A DNA stretch of 64,000 nt from DASUPK01 sp963743575 (GTDB lineage: Bacteria > Actinomycetota > Thermoleophilia > Solirubrobacterales > 70-9). Position numbers and translations under genes: made by a program. The notes beneath the pieces are model-generated. The model saw nothing but the letters and a program-made list of their open reading frames with translations, had not been told where the DNA came from and did not search any database. Positions 8,554 through 17,657 of the stretch are shown here, piece after piece (the first letter of the stretch is position 1; every line of letters starts with the position of its first letter). The stretch spans positions 398,845 to 462,844 of the forward strand of contig CAVUQC010000002.1 of the NCBI GenBank assembly GCA_963743575.1, written 5' to 3'.

Positions 8554-9558
8554 ATGCCGAACCTCCCTCGCCCCAGACTGCGCAGAACCCGCGCCGGCGA
8601 GCTCGTCGCGCCGCTTCCGCCTGAGCCGCAGACTCCGAACGTCGAGGAGATCGCGGCCGAGGGCCTGCGCTGGATCAAGATCGACCAGCCCGGAGCGCTC
8701 GAGCAGGCCTGGCTGGAGGAGAACTTCGACTTCCACGCCCTCGACTACGAGGACGTCCTCTCCCGCAACCAGCGGCCGAAGATCGACGTCTACGACGACT
8801 ATCTCTTCATCGTCCTGCAGTTCCCGATCTTCGATCGCTCCGCTCGGCGCCTGGGCGCCGGAGAGCTCGACCTCTTCGTCGGCGCGGACTTCCTGATCAC
8901 GATCCCCAACCAGCCGCTGCAGCCCGTGGAGTACCTGTTCGAGCGCTGCCGCCAGAAGGAGGAGGTCCGCGACCAGCTCTTCTCACGCGGCTCCGGATAT
9001 CTGCTCTACCGCCTCGTCGACGACGGCTTCGATTACTGCTTCCCGATGCTGCGCAAGATCGGCAACAAGCTCGACGTGCTCGAGGGCGAGATCTTCGAGG
9101 GCCACGCCTCCCAGGAGATCGTGCGCGACATCTCCAACGTGAAGCAGGAGATCATCAACTTCCGAACCGTGATCCGCCCGCAGCGCCCGGTGCTGCGCGA
9201 CCTGGAGAAGGTGAAGCAGCGCTACCTGGCGCCCGACATGGACCTCGAGATCTACTTCGACGACATCGTCGATGCGCACGAGCGCATCTGGGACATGCTC
9301 GAGGGCTACAAGGAGGTGGTAGAGGGACTCGAGGAGACCAACGAATCGGTGATCTCGCACCGGCTCAACGACATCCTGCGGGTGCTCACCTCCATCAGCG
9401 TCATCGTGCTCCCGCTCACGCTGCTCGCCAGCATCTGGGGCATGAACGTGAAGGTCCCCGGGGAGGGCAACCTCACCGACTTCTACGTGATCGCCGGCGT
9501 CATGGTCTTCCTGCTGATCGTGATGGTGGTCTTCTTCCGCAAGCGCGGCTGGCTGTAG
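8554..9558 (+). CDS. corA: CorA family magnesium/divalent cation transporter
   Basis: A protein of 334 residues, typical for CorA. A long soluble N-terminal domain (beta sheet plus long helices) is followed by two C-terminal membrane helices. The signature IWGMNV in LLASIWGMNVKVPGE lies between them, and the protein ends with a basic KRGWL tail. Functions as a pentameric Mg2+/Co2+ channel in the plasma membrane. An ATG at 8517 is out of frame, so the ATG at 8554 is used; its Shine-Dalgarno region is a weak purine run. It is transcribed divergently from the SAM-riboswitch operon. Confidence 0.95.
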   Translation: MPNLPRPRLRRTRAGELVAPLPPEPQTPNVEEIAAEGLRWIKIDQPGALEQAWLEENFDFHALDYEDVLSRNQRPKIDVYDDYLFIVLQFPIFDRSARRLGAGELDLFVGADFLITIPNQPLQPVEYLFERCRQKEEVRDQLFSRGSGYLLYRLVDDGFDYCFPMLRKIGNKLDVLEGEIFEGHASQEIVRDISNVKQEIINFRTVIRPQRPVLRDLEKVKQRYLAPDMDLEIYFDDIVDAHERIWDMLEGYKEVVEGLEETNESVISHRLNDILRVLTSISVIVLPLTLLASIWGMNVKVPGEGNLTDFYVIAGVMVFLLIVMVVFFRKRGWL

Positions 9559-9576
9559 CTACATACGATCCCGACT

Positions 9577-10071
9577 GTGGCCGAACAGCGGATCTGGGCG
9601 CCCTGGCGCCTCGCCTACGTGAAGGACGCTTCCAAGGACAACTCCGACGCGTGTGTCTTCTGCGCAGCCCTTGAGGCCGGCGACGACGAGGCGAACCTGA
9701 TCGTCCACCGGGGCGAGAGCTCCTTCGTGATCCTCAACAAGTTCCCGTACACCAATGGCCACCTGATGGTGGCGCCCTACGAGCACGTCGCCGCCCTTCA
9801 GGAGCTCGATGCCGACACGATCGCGGAGATGATGTCCTTCGCTCAGCGCGGGATGAATGCGCTGGAGGCGGGCTACTCCCCGCACGGCTACAACGTCGGC
9901 TTCAACCAGGGTCGCGTGGCAGGCGCCGGAGTCGAACACCACATCCACATGCACGTCGTTCCCCGCTGGGGCGGCGACACCAACTTCATGCCGGTGCTCG
10001 GCGACACCCGGGTGATGAACCAGACCCTCGAGGACAGCTACGTGACGGTGCGGAAGGCGTTCGGCGACTGA
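9577..10071 (+). CDS. HIT family nucleotide hydrolase/transferase
   Basis: A protein of 164 residues, GTG start. It has CVFCAALEAG and NKFPYTNGHLMVAPYEHVA, and ends the core with the histidine triad HHIHMHVVPRW. The RIWAPWR N-terminus and the WGGDTNFMPV tail match the actinobacterial Ap4A-phosphorylase-like HIT subgroup. A dinucleoside polyphosphate or nucleotidyl-amide substrate is expected; the exact one is unknown. Its stop overlaps the next ATG by one base (TGATG), so it is coupled to the phosphohexomutase gene. Confidence 0.93.
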   Translation: MAEQRIWAPWRLAYVKDASKDNSDACVFCAALEAGDDEANLIVHRGESSFVILNKFPYTNGHLMVAPYEHVAALQELDADTIAEMMSFAQRGMNALEAGYSPHGYNVGFNQGRVAGAGVEHHIHMHVVPRWGGDTNFMPVLGDTRVMNQTLEDSYVTVRKAFGD

Positions 10072-11447
10072 TGGCCATCACCGCTCCCCCGCCCGGGATC
10101 TTCAAGGCATATGACATCCGCGGCATCTACGGCGAGGAGCTGGATGCCGAGACCGCCCATCTGATCGGGCGCGCATTCGCGCGCGTCCTCGCGAAGCTGC
10201 GCGGCAAGGAACCTTGGGAGCTCCGGGTGGGGCTCGGCCACGACATGCGCCTGACCGGGCCCGAGATGGCGGCCGGGGTGCGCCAGGGGCTCGTGGAGGA
10301 GGGCGTGACGGTCATCGACGCCGGGCAGATCGCCACAGAGATGAGCTATTTCCTCGTAGGGTCGCGCGACCTCGACGGCGGCGCAATGGTCACGGCCTCG
10401 CACAACCCGAAGAAGTACACAGGGGTCAAGCTGATGCGCGAGGGCGCCCTGGCCCTGTCGGGCGACGCCGGCATCCAGGACGTCCGTGCGGAGATCGAGG
10501 CCGGACTGCCCGATTCGCCCGGTGGCGGCTCCGTTGAAGAGGTCGATGTCTACCCCGACTTCCACGAGCACATGATCTCCGTCATCGACCCGGCCGCGAT
10601 CGGCCCTCTGCGGGTCCTGGCGGATGGCAGCGATGGCATGGCCGGCCCGATGGTGGGCCCGCTGCTGGAGCAACTGAACATCGAGCTCACCACCAGCCGC
10701 TGGGAGCCCAACGGCGACTTCCCCGAGGCGGGGCCGAATCCGTTCCTGGAGGAGAACCGCCGCATGCTGGTCGAGCAGGTGAAGCACGGAGGCTTCGATC
10801 TGGCGATCGCCTGGGATGGCGACGCCGACCGCTGCTTCTTCATCGATGGTGAGGGCACCTTCTGCGACGGCGACTTCGTCTGCGCCCTGCTGGCCCGGGC
10901 GGCGCTCGCCAAGGAGCCCGGCTCGACCATCCTCTACGACCCCCGCTCCAGCCGCGCGGTTCCCGACACCGTCGCGGCGGCCGGCGGGAAATCTGACCTG
11001 AGCCGGGTCGGGCACGCCTTCTTCAAGATCCGGATGCGGGAGACCGGCGCTGCGTTCGGCGGCGAAGTGTCGGGGCACTACTACTTCCGCCACTTCTATT
11101 GCGCGGACTCGGGGACGATGCCCGCCCTGCTGATGCTGGAGCTCGTGTCCAGGGAGGGTCGGTCGCTGACGGACCTGATGGACGAGTTCCGCTCCAAGTA
11201 CTTCATCTCGGGCGAGATCAACTCGGAGGTCGCCGACCAGGAGGGCAAGATGCGCGAGATCGAGGAGCGCTACTCCGATGGAGAGGTCGGGCACCTCGAC
11301 GGTGTGTCGGTTGACTACCCGGACTGGCACTTCAACGTGCGGCCCTCCAACACCGAGCCGCTTCTTCGCCTCAACCTCGAGTCGCTCACCTCCCCCGAGC
11401 ACATGGCGGAGAAGCGCGACGAGGTGCTGGGCCTGATCCGGTCGTGA
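10071..11447 (+). CDS. manB: Phosphomannomutase/phosphoglucomutase
   Basis: A protein of 458 residues of the alpha-D-phosphohexomutase superfamily. It interconverts hexose 6- and 1-phosphates for sugar nucleotide and glycolipid synthesis. The phosphoserine loop is MVTASHNP (Ser110), the Mg loop is WDGDADRCFF, the sugar-binding loop is GGEVSGHYYF, and the phosphate-binding loop RPSNTEPLLR is near the C-terminus. The order of all four domains is normal. GTGA overlap with the downstream MBL gene. Confidence 0.95.
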   Translation: MAITAPPPGIFKAYDIRGIYGEELDAETAHLIGRAFARVLAKLRGKEPWELRVGLGHDMRLTGPEMAAGVRQGLVEEGVTVIDAGQIATEMSYFLVGSRDLDGGAMVTASHNPKKYTGVKLMREGALALSGDAGIQDVRAEIEAGLPDSPGGGSVEEVDVYPDFHEHMISVIDPAAIGPLRVLADGSDGMAGPMVGPLLEQLNIELTTSRWEPNGDFPEAGPNPFLEENRRMLVEQVKHGGFDLAIAWDGDADRCFFIDGEGTFCDGDFVCALLARAALAKEPGSTILYDPRSSRAVPDTVAAAGGKSDLSRVGHAFFKIRMRETGAAFGGEVSGHYYFRHFYCADSGTMPALLMLELVSREGRSLTDLMDEFRSKYFISGEINSEVADQEGKMREIEERYSDGEVGHLDGVSVDYPDWHFNVRPSNTEPLLRLNLESLTSPEHMAEKRDEVLGLIRS

Positions 11448-12514
11448 CGGAGGAGACGCCCGTCGAGGTGTGGCAGCGGATCACCGACGCCGGGATCCGC
11501 GTCCTCCGGATTCCGACCCCCTTCCAGGTCGGGCGGGTCAACACCTACCTGCTCGAGGGCGGGCCACTCACCCTGGTGGACTCGGGACCCAACTCCGGCA
11601 AGGCGCTGGACGAGCTCGAACGCCAGCTCGAGGCGCTCGGCCACCGGATCGAGGACATCGAGCTGGTGATCATCACCCACCAGCACATCGACCACCTCGG
11701 ACTGGTCGACATCGTGGCCAAACGCTCTGGCGCCGAGGTGGCGGCCCTCGATCTGCTCGTCCCCTTCGTCGCGAACTTCGGTGACGACGCCGAGCGCGAC
11801 GACGAGGAGGCCGCCGCGCTGATGCTGAGGCACGGAATCTCGGAGGAGGTGGTCACCGCATTGCGCCAGGTGACCGGCAGCTTCCGGGCCTGGGGCTCCA
11901 AGACTGAGGTGACGAGGCCGCTTCACGACGGCGAGCTGCTCGAGCTCGGCGACCGCCGGCTCGAGGTTCAGCACCGGCCGGGGCACAGCCCTTCGGACAC
12001 CGTCTTCTGGGATGAGCAGCGGGGGATCCTGCTCGCCGCCGACCACCTGATCAAGCACATCTCCTCGAACCCGTTGATCTCCCGGCCGCTCGACGGTTCG
12101 TCGGAGCGGACCCAGGCCCTCGTCACCTACCTCGAGTCTCTGAAGACGACGCGGGAGCTACCGGCGGAGATCGTCCTCTCCGGTCACGGCGAGCCGATCA
12201 CGGATCACGTCGCCCTGATCGACAAGCGCTTCGCGATGCACCAGCGCCGAGCCGAAAAGCTCTACGGCCTGATCGCAGAGGAACCGCGCACCGGCCACGA
12301 GCTCGCCCAGGCGATCTGGGGAGACGTGGCCGTCACGCAGGCGTTCCTCACCCTCTCGGAGGTGATCGGCCACGTCGATCTGCTGGTGAACGCCGGCCAT
12401 GTCCGCGAGGTCGACGACCGCACGGTGATCCGCTACGAGGCGACTTCCGACCTCCCCGCGGACGAGCTCGGAGACCTGATCCCGGGCGGTAACCCGCTGG
12501 CCGCCAGGGGTTAG
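11444..12514 (+). CDS. MBL-fold metallo-hydrolase (LACTB2/glyoxalase II-like) with C-terminal winged helix
   Basis: A protein of 356 residues; GTG start overlapping the previous stop (GTGA). Metal motif THQHIDHLGL, then HRPGHSPSD and LAADHLI, and GHGEPI supply the remaining ligands. After about residue 270 comes a winged-helix-like tail (RRAEKLYGLIAEEPRTGHEL...VREVD), as in LACTB2-type hydrolases. The substrate is not predictable; thioester or RNA cleavage are known activities of relatives. It lies in the manB-lipid kinase gene group. Confidence 0.9.
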   Translation: MTEETPVEVWQRITDAGIRVLRIPTPFQVGRVNTYLLEGGPLTLVDSGPNSGKALDELERQLEALGHRIEDIELVIITHQHIDHLGLVDIVAKRSGAEVAALDLLVPFVANFGDDAERDDEEAAALMLRHGISEEVVTALRQVTGSFRAWGSKTEVTRPLHDGELLELGDRRLEVQHRPGHSPSDTVFWDEQRGILLAADHLIKHISSNPLISRPLDGSSERTQALVTYLESLKTTRELPAEIVLSGHGEPITDHVALIDKRFAMHQRRAEKLYGLIAEEPRTGHELAQAIWGDVAVTQAFLTLSEVIGHVDLLVNAGHVREVDDRTVIRYEATSDLPADELGDLIPGGNPLAARG

Positions 12515-12523
12515 GAGCTAGGC

Positions 12524-13534
12524 GTGGCCTCGATCGCTCCCGCCCACACAGACCCCACTTCCTCGACCGCTGCCGTCCCGCTCGAGCCCGGCGCGGAGAA
12601 GAAGCGGATGCTGATCATCGTGAACCCGTACGCGACCACGGTGTCGGATCGGCTCAAGAACCTGGTCGTCTACGCGCTTCAGGCGCGCTACGACGTCGAG
12701 GCCGTCGACACGGAGGCCTCCGAGCACGCGATCGAGATCGGCCGGGAGGCGCAGCACGGCGGATACGACATCGTGGTGGCGTTCGGCGGGGACGGCACCC
12801 TCAACGAGGTCGCCAACGGGCTGGCGGGCACCAACGTCCCCGTCTCGGTTCTCCCGGGCGGCTCAACGAACGTCGTCGCCCGCACGCTGGGCATCCCGAA
12901 CGACGTGGTCGATGCGACCGAGCACTTGATCGGCCTGGCGGACGACTTCCACCCGCGCAAGATCGACCTCGGCCGCTGCAACGGCCGCCACTTCGTCTTC
13001 GCGTGCGGCGTCGGCCTCGACGCGACCGTGGTGAAGCGGGTTGATGCCCACCCGCGGCTCAAGGCCCGCGCGCGCCAGTGGTACTACACGTGGGCGGCGA
13101 TCTCCGGCTTCTACCGGCACTACCTGCGGAACCCTGTTCGATTGGAGCTGGAGATTGGTGGCGAGCGGCATGAGGGCGTCACCGCCATCGCCCAGAACTC
13201 CGACCCGTTCACCTACTTCGCCAGGGTCCCAATCCGAATCTGCGAGGACATCGGCCTCGACGATGGGACGCTCTCAATGGCGCTCCTCCAGCGGGCGAAG
13301 CAGCGCGACATGCTCCCGATCGCAACCCGCGTGCTCAGCCAGAGCCTGCACGCCTCGAAGCATCGCCAGATCGAAGAGTTCGACGACGTCGGGGAGGCTC
13401 TGGTCCGGTCCGTCTCCATGGACGCGGACGGGCAGCCACGCCCATTCCCGGTGCAGGTCGACGGCGACTACATCGGTGAGCACACAGAACTCGCGTTCGG
13501 GGTGGACCCCGGAGCTTTGGCGATCGTTTCCTGA
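12524..13534 (+). CDS. Diacylglycerol/lipid kinase (DagK/YegS/LCB5 family)
   Basis: A protein of 336 residues, GTG start at 12524. The catalytic N-terminal domain has IIVNPYAT, the nucleotide loop VVAFGGDGTLNEVANGL and VSVLPGGSTNVVARTLG. The C-terminal beta-sandwich includes GVGLDATVV and MDADGQPRPFPVQVDGDY. It would phosphorylate diacylglycerol or another lipid at the membrane surface. The previous gene ends 9 bases upstream. A second family member sits at 55101-56456. Confidence 0.93.
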   Translation: MASIAPAHTDPTSSTAAVPLEPGAEKKRMLIIVNPYATTVSDRLKNLVVYALQARYDVEAVDTEASEHAIEIGREAQHGGYDIVVAFGGDGTLNEVANGLAGTNVPVSVLPGGSTNVVARTLGIPNDVVDATEHLIGLADDFHPRKIDLGRCNGRHFVFACGVGLDATVVKRVDAHPRLKARARQWYYTWAAISGFYRHYLRNPVRLELEIGGERHEGVTAIAQNSDPFTYFARVPIRICEDIGLDDGTLSMALLQRAKQRDMLPIATRVLSQSLHASKHRQIEEFDDVGEALVRSVSMDADGQPRPFPVQVDGDYIGEHTELAFGVDPGALAIVS

Positions 13535-13556
13535 GGGAGGGCTTCGCCATATAGCC

Positions 13557-13622
13557 GCGGCCACAAGCGGCCGCCCCACGTAAGTCGCTACGGCCTTCGG
13601 CCTCCGCTCCAAAGTGGAGCGG
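13557..13622. terminator. Two hairpins between convergent genes
   Basis: GCGGCC (13557-13562) pairs with GGCCGC (13569-13574), and CCGCTCCA (13604-13611) pairs with TGGAGCGG (13615-13622) around a 3-base loop. Both are GC-rich and without a U tract. They sit between the end of the lipid kinase gene and the end of the convergent secreted-protein gene, and probably act in both directions. Confidence 0.5.
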
Positions 13623-13633
13623 CCTGGTGGCCG

Positions 13634-14092
13634 CTACTTGTGCTTCGCCGTGAAGTTGACCTTGCTCTTGCCCTCTGAGCAGAGGTCCTGCGCTGCGAAG
13701 TGGTAGAGGGCATAGCCCTGAACCTCGTTCGAGCTCACGAACCGGCCGTGGATCTTGTCGATTTTGTTGCCGAAGAAGGTGTGCGTGAGCGTGAAGGTGC
13801 GGTTGCGCCCGAGCTTCGTGCTCGAGGTGCCGTCCAGGGTGAAGACGGGAGTGGAGATGCAGCTGTCCCGCGCCACCGACGGCTCAACGGTGATGGTGAC
13901 CTTCCCCTTCTTCGCCGTGAAGGAGAGCTTTCGGAAGGCCGTCGCGATCGCCTGTTGGGTGGTCTTGCCGTTGTATTGACCCGTCTTGACCGGGGTTCCG
14001 GCGCCAGCCGAGACCGTCCACTGGACGACCACGATGAGCAGCGCCAGCGGGACGACGACGGCTGTCCTGCGAAGTGTCTTGGCTACCTTCAA
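13634..14092 (-). CDS. Secreted protein of unknown function
   Basis: A protein of 152 residues starting at TTG 14092, supported by GGAGGAGAGG just upstream. An N-terminal signal (Lys/Arg start, then hydrophobic VVVPLALLIVVVQW) is followed by a beta-rich domain with two Cys and many Thr/Lys residues, ending in a basic KHK tail. No family recognised. It belongs to the set of small exported lysine-rich proteins in this window. Its 5' end overlaps the nominal start of the divergent HIT gene by 19 bases. Confidence 0.7.
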   Translation of the reverse strand: MKVAKTLRRTAVVVPLALLIVVVQWTVSAGAGTPVKTGQYNGKTTQQAIATAFRKLSFTAKKGKVTITVEPSVARDSCISTPVFTLDGTSSTKLGRNRTFTLTHTFFGNKIDKIHGRFVSSNEVQGYALYHFAAQDLCSEGKSKVNFTAKHK

Positions 14093-14565
14093 CGTTCCTC
14101 TCCTCCCCGGTCCGCTCTGACAGTATCGCGGACCTGGCCACCCGGGACCCTAACTGCCGCTTCTGTCAGATCGTTGCGGGCGACGAGCCCGGGCACCTCG
14201 TCTTCGAGGACGACCGGACGATCGCCTTCCTCGACAACAGGCCTCTGTTTCCCGGCCACTCGCTGCTCGTACCGCGAGACCACTACGAGACGCTCTCCGA
14301 TCTGCCCGACGACCTGGTCGGCCCCCTCTTCGCCAATGCCCGTCTGCTCTCAGTGGCGGTGCCCAAGGCGATGCGCAAGCCCGGCTCCTTCGTAGCCCTC
14401 AACAACGTCGTCAGCCAGAGCGTCCCGCACCTCCACGTCCACGTGGTCCCCCGCAAGCCCAAGGACGGGCTGCGCGGGTTCTTCTGGCCGCGCACGAAGT
14501 ACGACTCCGAGGCGGAGATGAAGAAGGTCGCCGAGCGTGTGCGAAAGGCCGCCGGAGGGAGCTAG
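14074..14565 (+). CDS. HIT family protein (HINT/Fhit-like hydrolase)
   Basis: The HIT domain starts at DPNCRFCQIVAGD and runs through FLDNRPLFPGHSLLVPRDH to the histidine triad VPHLHVHVVPRKPKDG. The tail GFFWPRTKY is typical of actinobacterial HIT proteins. The only standard start in frame is GTG 14074, inside the divergent gene's 5' end. The conserved part begins near 14146, so the real start could be a CTG at 14134. The frame is certain, the start is not. Stop overlaps the convergent cupredoxin gene by 4 bases. Confidence 0.88.
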   Translation: MSWLPSTFLSSPVRSDSIADLATRDPNCRFCQIVAGDEPGHLVFEDDRTIAFLDNRPLFPGHSLLVPRDHYETLSDLPDDLVGPLFANARLLSVAVPKAMRKPGSFVALNNVVSQSVPHLHVHVVPRKPKDGLRGFFWPRTKYDSEAEMKKVAERVRKAAGGS

Positions 14566-15287
14566 CCGAGCTTCGCCTTGCTCGTGGCGGGCGAGCCGAA
14601 CGGGATGTCGGCTGTGACCGTCACCTTGGCGGTTTTCTTTCCCTGCAGCTTGCTCTTCCCGGCCTTGCTCAGCTTGATCACTGGGGCGCTGAAGCCCTGG
14701 GCGAGATTGACGGTCTTCTTGCCGATCGTCGCCTTTCCCAGCTTGGCCGTGAGGGCGACGCCCTCGATGGCTGTGGTCGGCGTCATGTTCAGCTTGAGCC
14801 CCTTTTTGATCGTCTGGGCCACGCTCCGGCGCGTCACCTTGAGAGACGACGATGGTCGGGCCTGCGGCGTCCCATTGGAGGTGACGTGGAGGGTCGCCTG
14901 CATCGTGGTCGGATGGATCGTGCAGTAGAAGGTGTAGTCGCCCGCGCTCAGGTACTGGGTGCCCTGGACGCCGGCGGTCCCGCCGGTGATCGTCGGGCTG
15001 CGGAAGAGCGCCTGGCCATCCGGACCGTTCTTGAGCGCGGTCGCGTTGTGCTGGTCGCCGGTGTCCTGAAGCTGGACGACCTCGCCCTGGTCGGTCGTGT
15101 AGGTGGCAGCTGAGAAGGTGCTGTCGGGCTGCGCGACGATCGTGTCGGAGGCGGCGAACGCCAGCCCTCCAGCGAAAAGGACTCCTGCGCCCACCACGGC
15201 GAGCCCGAACAGCAGGCGTCGACGGTTGCCTAGTTGCTTTGACTGTTCCCTGCGTCGCGACACTCTTTCCCTCCTACGTCCCACCAT
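14562..15287 (-). CDS. Exported cupredoxin (plastocyanin/azurin-like) domain protein
   Basis: A protein of 241 residues. Basic start, one hydrophobic segment (LLFGLAVVGAGVLFAGGLAFA), then a type 1 copper domain: a His in GDQHNATA, and Cys, His and Met in YTFYCTIHPTTMQATLHV give the four expected ligands. The second half (about residues 145-241) is a Lys/Thr-rich beta domain without a recognised family. Probably anchored outside the membrane and active in electron transfer or copper handling. It follows rel on the same strand but 40 bp away. Confidence 0.88.
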   Translation of the reverse strand: MVGRRRERVSRRREQSKQLGNRRRLLFGLAVVGAGVLFAGGLAFAASDTIVAQPDSTFSAATYTTDQGEVVQLQDTGDQHNATALKNGPDGQALFRSPTITGGTAGVQGTQYLSAGDYTFYCTIHPTTMQATLHVTSNGTPQARPSSSLKVTRRSVAQTIKKGLKLNMTPTTAIEGVALTAKLGKATIGKKTVNLAQGFSAPVIKLSKAGKSKLQGKKTAKVTVTADIPFGSPATSKAKLG

Positions 15288-15327
15288 CCCTGGCGGATTG
15301 ACTTTCAGTCAGAGATTATTGGAACAC

Positions 15328-17616
15328 TCAACCGGTCGGAGTGACTCGGTATGCGTCGAAAACTCCGTCGACGTTCCGCAACCGGGAGATGCACTGCTTG
15401 AGCTGCTCGGTGTCACCGACTTCGAGCACGAAGCGGTTCTTCACCATCGGGTGCTTGGTCGCGCATCGCGCCTCCAGGATGTTCAGGCCCGCCTCCGCGA
15501 AGGTGCGCGATAGGTCTTCGAGGAGGCGCGTTCGGTCCCAGGCATCGACCTGGAGTTCGACCCGGTAGGTGGACTCGTTGTCGCCGTCCCAGCTCACCTC
15601 GGTGAAGCGCTCCGGAGCTTTCTTGAGGGCGGCGACGTTGCGGCAGTCCGCGCGGTGAACGGTGATCCCGCGGCCGAGCGAGACGTAGCCGACGATGTCG
15701 TCGCCTGGGACCGGGCGGCAGCACTTGGCGAGGCGCACCGCCACGTCGTCGATGCCCTTCACCTTGATCCCGAAGCTGGTGGCCTCGCGGGTTCGCCTGC
15801 GGGCCTCGTCGGTGCCCTTGATCAGGCCCTCGGCCGGCTCCTCCTCGACGGCCTCGCCGCGCTTCAGGCGCTGCATCACCTTGTTCGTGACGACCTTGGT
15901 GGAGATCTTCGACTGGCCGAGCGCGATGTAGAACTCGTCCGCCTTGCGGAAGCCCATCTCGCGGATCACGTCCACCAGGAGCGGCGAACCGGCCAGCTTC
16001 GGATAGGGCAAGCCCTGCTTCTTGAAGGCCTGGGCCAGGTCGTCGCGACCCTTGTGCTCTGCGTCCTCGCGCCCTTCGCGCTGGAACCAGGCCCGGATCT
16101 TGTTGCGGGCGCGGCTCGTGCGGACGAGCTTGAGCCAGTCGCGGGAGGGGCCGCGACCCTGCTTGGCGGTCAGGACCTCGACGATGTCGCCGCTGCGCAG
16201 CAGGTAGTGCAGCGGGACGATCTTGCCGTTCACCTTGGCGCCGACGCAGTGGTGGCCCACGTCGGTGTGGATCGAGTAGGCGAAGTCGAGCGGCGTGGAT
16301 CCGGCAGCCAGGTTCTTCACCTCGCCCTTCGGGGTGAAGACGAAGACCTCGTCCTCGAAGAGATCGACCTTGAGGGCCTCGAGGAACGCCTGGGGCCCCT
16401 GGTTCTGCTCGTTCTCGAGCAGCTGGCGGAGCCAGGTCATCTTCTGCTTCGAATCCGGGTCGGCGCCGCCCTCCTTGTAGATGACGTGGGCGGCGATGCC
16501 GTACTCCGCGAGCTCGTGCATCCCGGGGGTCCGGATCTGGATCTCGAGCGGCCGGCCCTCCGGCCCGATCACGGTGGTGTGCAGGGCCTGGTAGGCGTTG
16601 GCCTTCGGCATCGCGACGAAGTCCTTGAAGCGGCCGGGCAGCGGCTTCCAGAGCGAGTGGACGATGCCGATCGCGCCGTAACAGTCCTTCACCGAGCCGA
16701 CCAGGACGCGCATCGCGGTCAGGTCGAAGATCTCGTTGAACTCGCGGCCCTTGCGGGTCATCTTCGTGTAGATCGAATAGAAGTGCTTGGCGCGGCCTGA
16801 GATCTCGGCGTCGATGCCGACGTCGGCCAGCTCCGTGGCCAGGAACTCCCCGGCCTCCTCCACGTAGCGCTCCCGCTCGGCGCGCTGCTGGGCGACCAGC
16901 TCCTTGATCTCGTCGTACTTGCGCGGGTGCAGGGTCGCGAACGAGAGGTCCTCGAGCTCCCACTTGATCGCGTGGATCCCCAGCCTGTGGGCCAGCGGGG
17001 CGAAGATCTCGAGCGTCTCGCGCGCCTTCTCCTGCTGCTTCTGCTTCGGCAGCGCGCCGATCGTGCGCATGTTGTGGAGGCGGTCGGCCAACTTGATCAG
17101 GATCACCCTGACGTCGGTGGCCATCGCCACCATCATCTTGCGGTAGTTCTCGGCCTGCCTCTCATCGCGGCTCTTGAAGGTGATCTCGGTGAGCTTGGTG
17201 ACGCCGTCGACCAGCTGAGCGATCTCATCGCCGAAGTCGGCTCGGACCTGGTCGAGGCTGGCGCTCGTGTCCTCCACCGTGTCATGCAGCAGGGCCGCAC
17301 AGAGCGTTGCGGTATCCAGGCGCAGTCCGGCGCAGATGCGGGCAACACCGAGCGGATGGGTGATGAAGTCCTCACCCGACTTTCGCTCCTGGCCAGCGTG
17401 GCGCTCGCAGGCAAAGGCGAAGGCGCGCTCGATCTCCTGGCGGTCGATGGTCTCCGTGGCATCCGAGGCGTGCTCCTCGACGACGGCGAAGAGGTCGCCG
17501 AGCAGCGCGCGTTGGTCAGCGGTCAGCTCACGGGTGATCGAGTCCGCGCGCGGCGCGCCCGAGTGCTCGTCGACCTCGCCGACGCGGGTGTGGCCGCGCC
17601 GATCGGTGTCGCGCAC
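15328..17616 (-). CDS. rel: Bifunctional (p)ppGpp synthetase/hydrolase
   Basis: A long RSH protein (762 residues from GTG 17616). Order: HD hydrolase with CAALLHDTVEDT and LADRLHNMRT; synthetase with IYTKMTRKGREFNEIFDL; TGS domain (VFVFTPKGEVKNLAAGSTPLDFAYSIH); zinc-finger region with AKCCRPVPGD; C-terminal ACT domain. The intact HD residues imply both synthesis and hydrolysis. The start is uncertain: GTG 17616 has no Shine-Dalgarno sequence, while an ATT at 17685 in the same frame follows CCAGGAGG by 7 bases and would give 785 residues. The ATG further up at 17970 would overlap recJ by over 300 bases and is unlikely. Confidence 0.95.
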   Translation of the reverse strand: MRDTDRRGHTRVGEVDEHSGAPRADSITRELTADQRALLGDLFAVVEEHASDATETIDRQEIERAFAFACERHAGQERKSGEDFITHPLGVARICAGLRLDTATLCAALLHDTVEDTSASLDQVRADFGDEIAQLVDGVTKLTEITFKSRDERQAENYRKMMVAMATDVRVILIKLADRLHNMRTIGALPKQKQQEKARETLEIFAPLAHRLGIHAIKWELEDLSFATLHPRKYDEIKELVAQQRAERERYVEEAGEFLATELADVGIDAEISGRAKHFYSIYTKMTRKGREFNEIFDLTAMRVLVGSVKDCYGAIGIVHSLWKPLPGRFKDFVAMPKANAYQALHTTVIGPEGRPLEIQIRTPGMHELAEYGIAAHVIYKEGGADPDSKQKMTWLRQLLENEQNQGPQAFLEALKVDLFEDEVFVFTPKGEVKNLAAGSTPLDFAYSIHTDVGHHCVGAKVNGKIVPLHYLLRSGDIVEVLTAKQGRGPSRDWLKLVRTSRARNKIRAWFQREGREDAEHKGRDDLAQAFKKQGLPYPKLAGSPLLVDVIREMGFRKADEFYIALGQSKISTKVVTNKVMQRLKRGEAVEEEPAEGLIKGTDEARRRTREATSFGIKVKGIDDVAVRLAKCCRPVPGDDIVGYVSLGRGITVHRADCRNVAALKKAPERFTEVSWDGDNESTYRVELQVDAWDRTRLLEDLSRTFAEAGLNILEARCATKHPMVKNRFVLEVGDTEQLKQCISRLRNVDGVFDAYRVTPTG

Positions 17617-17657
17617 GGCACCGTCAGCGGCGACAGCGTCGCCGTTTTCCGTGCTCG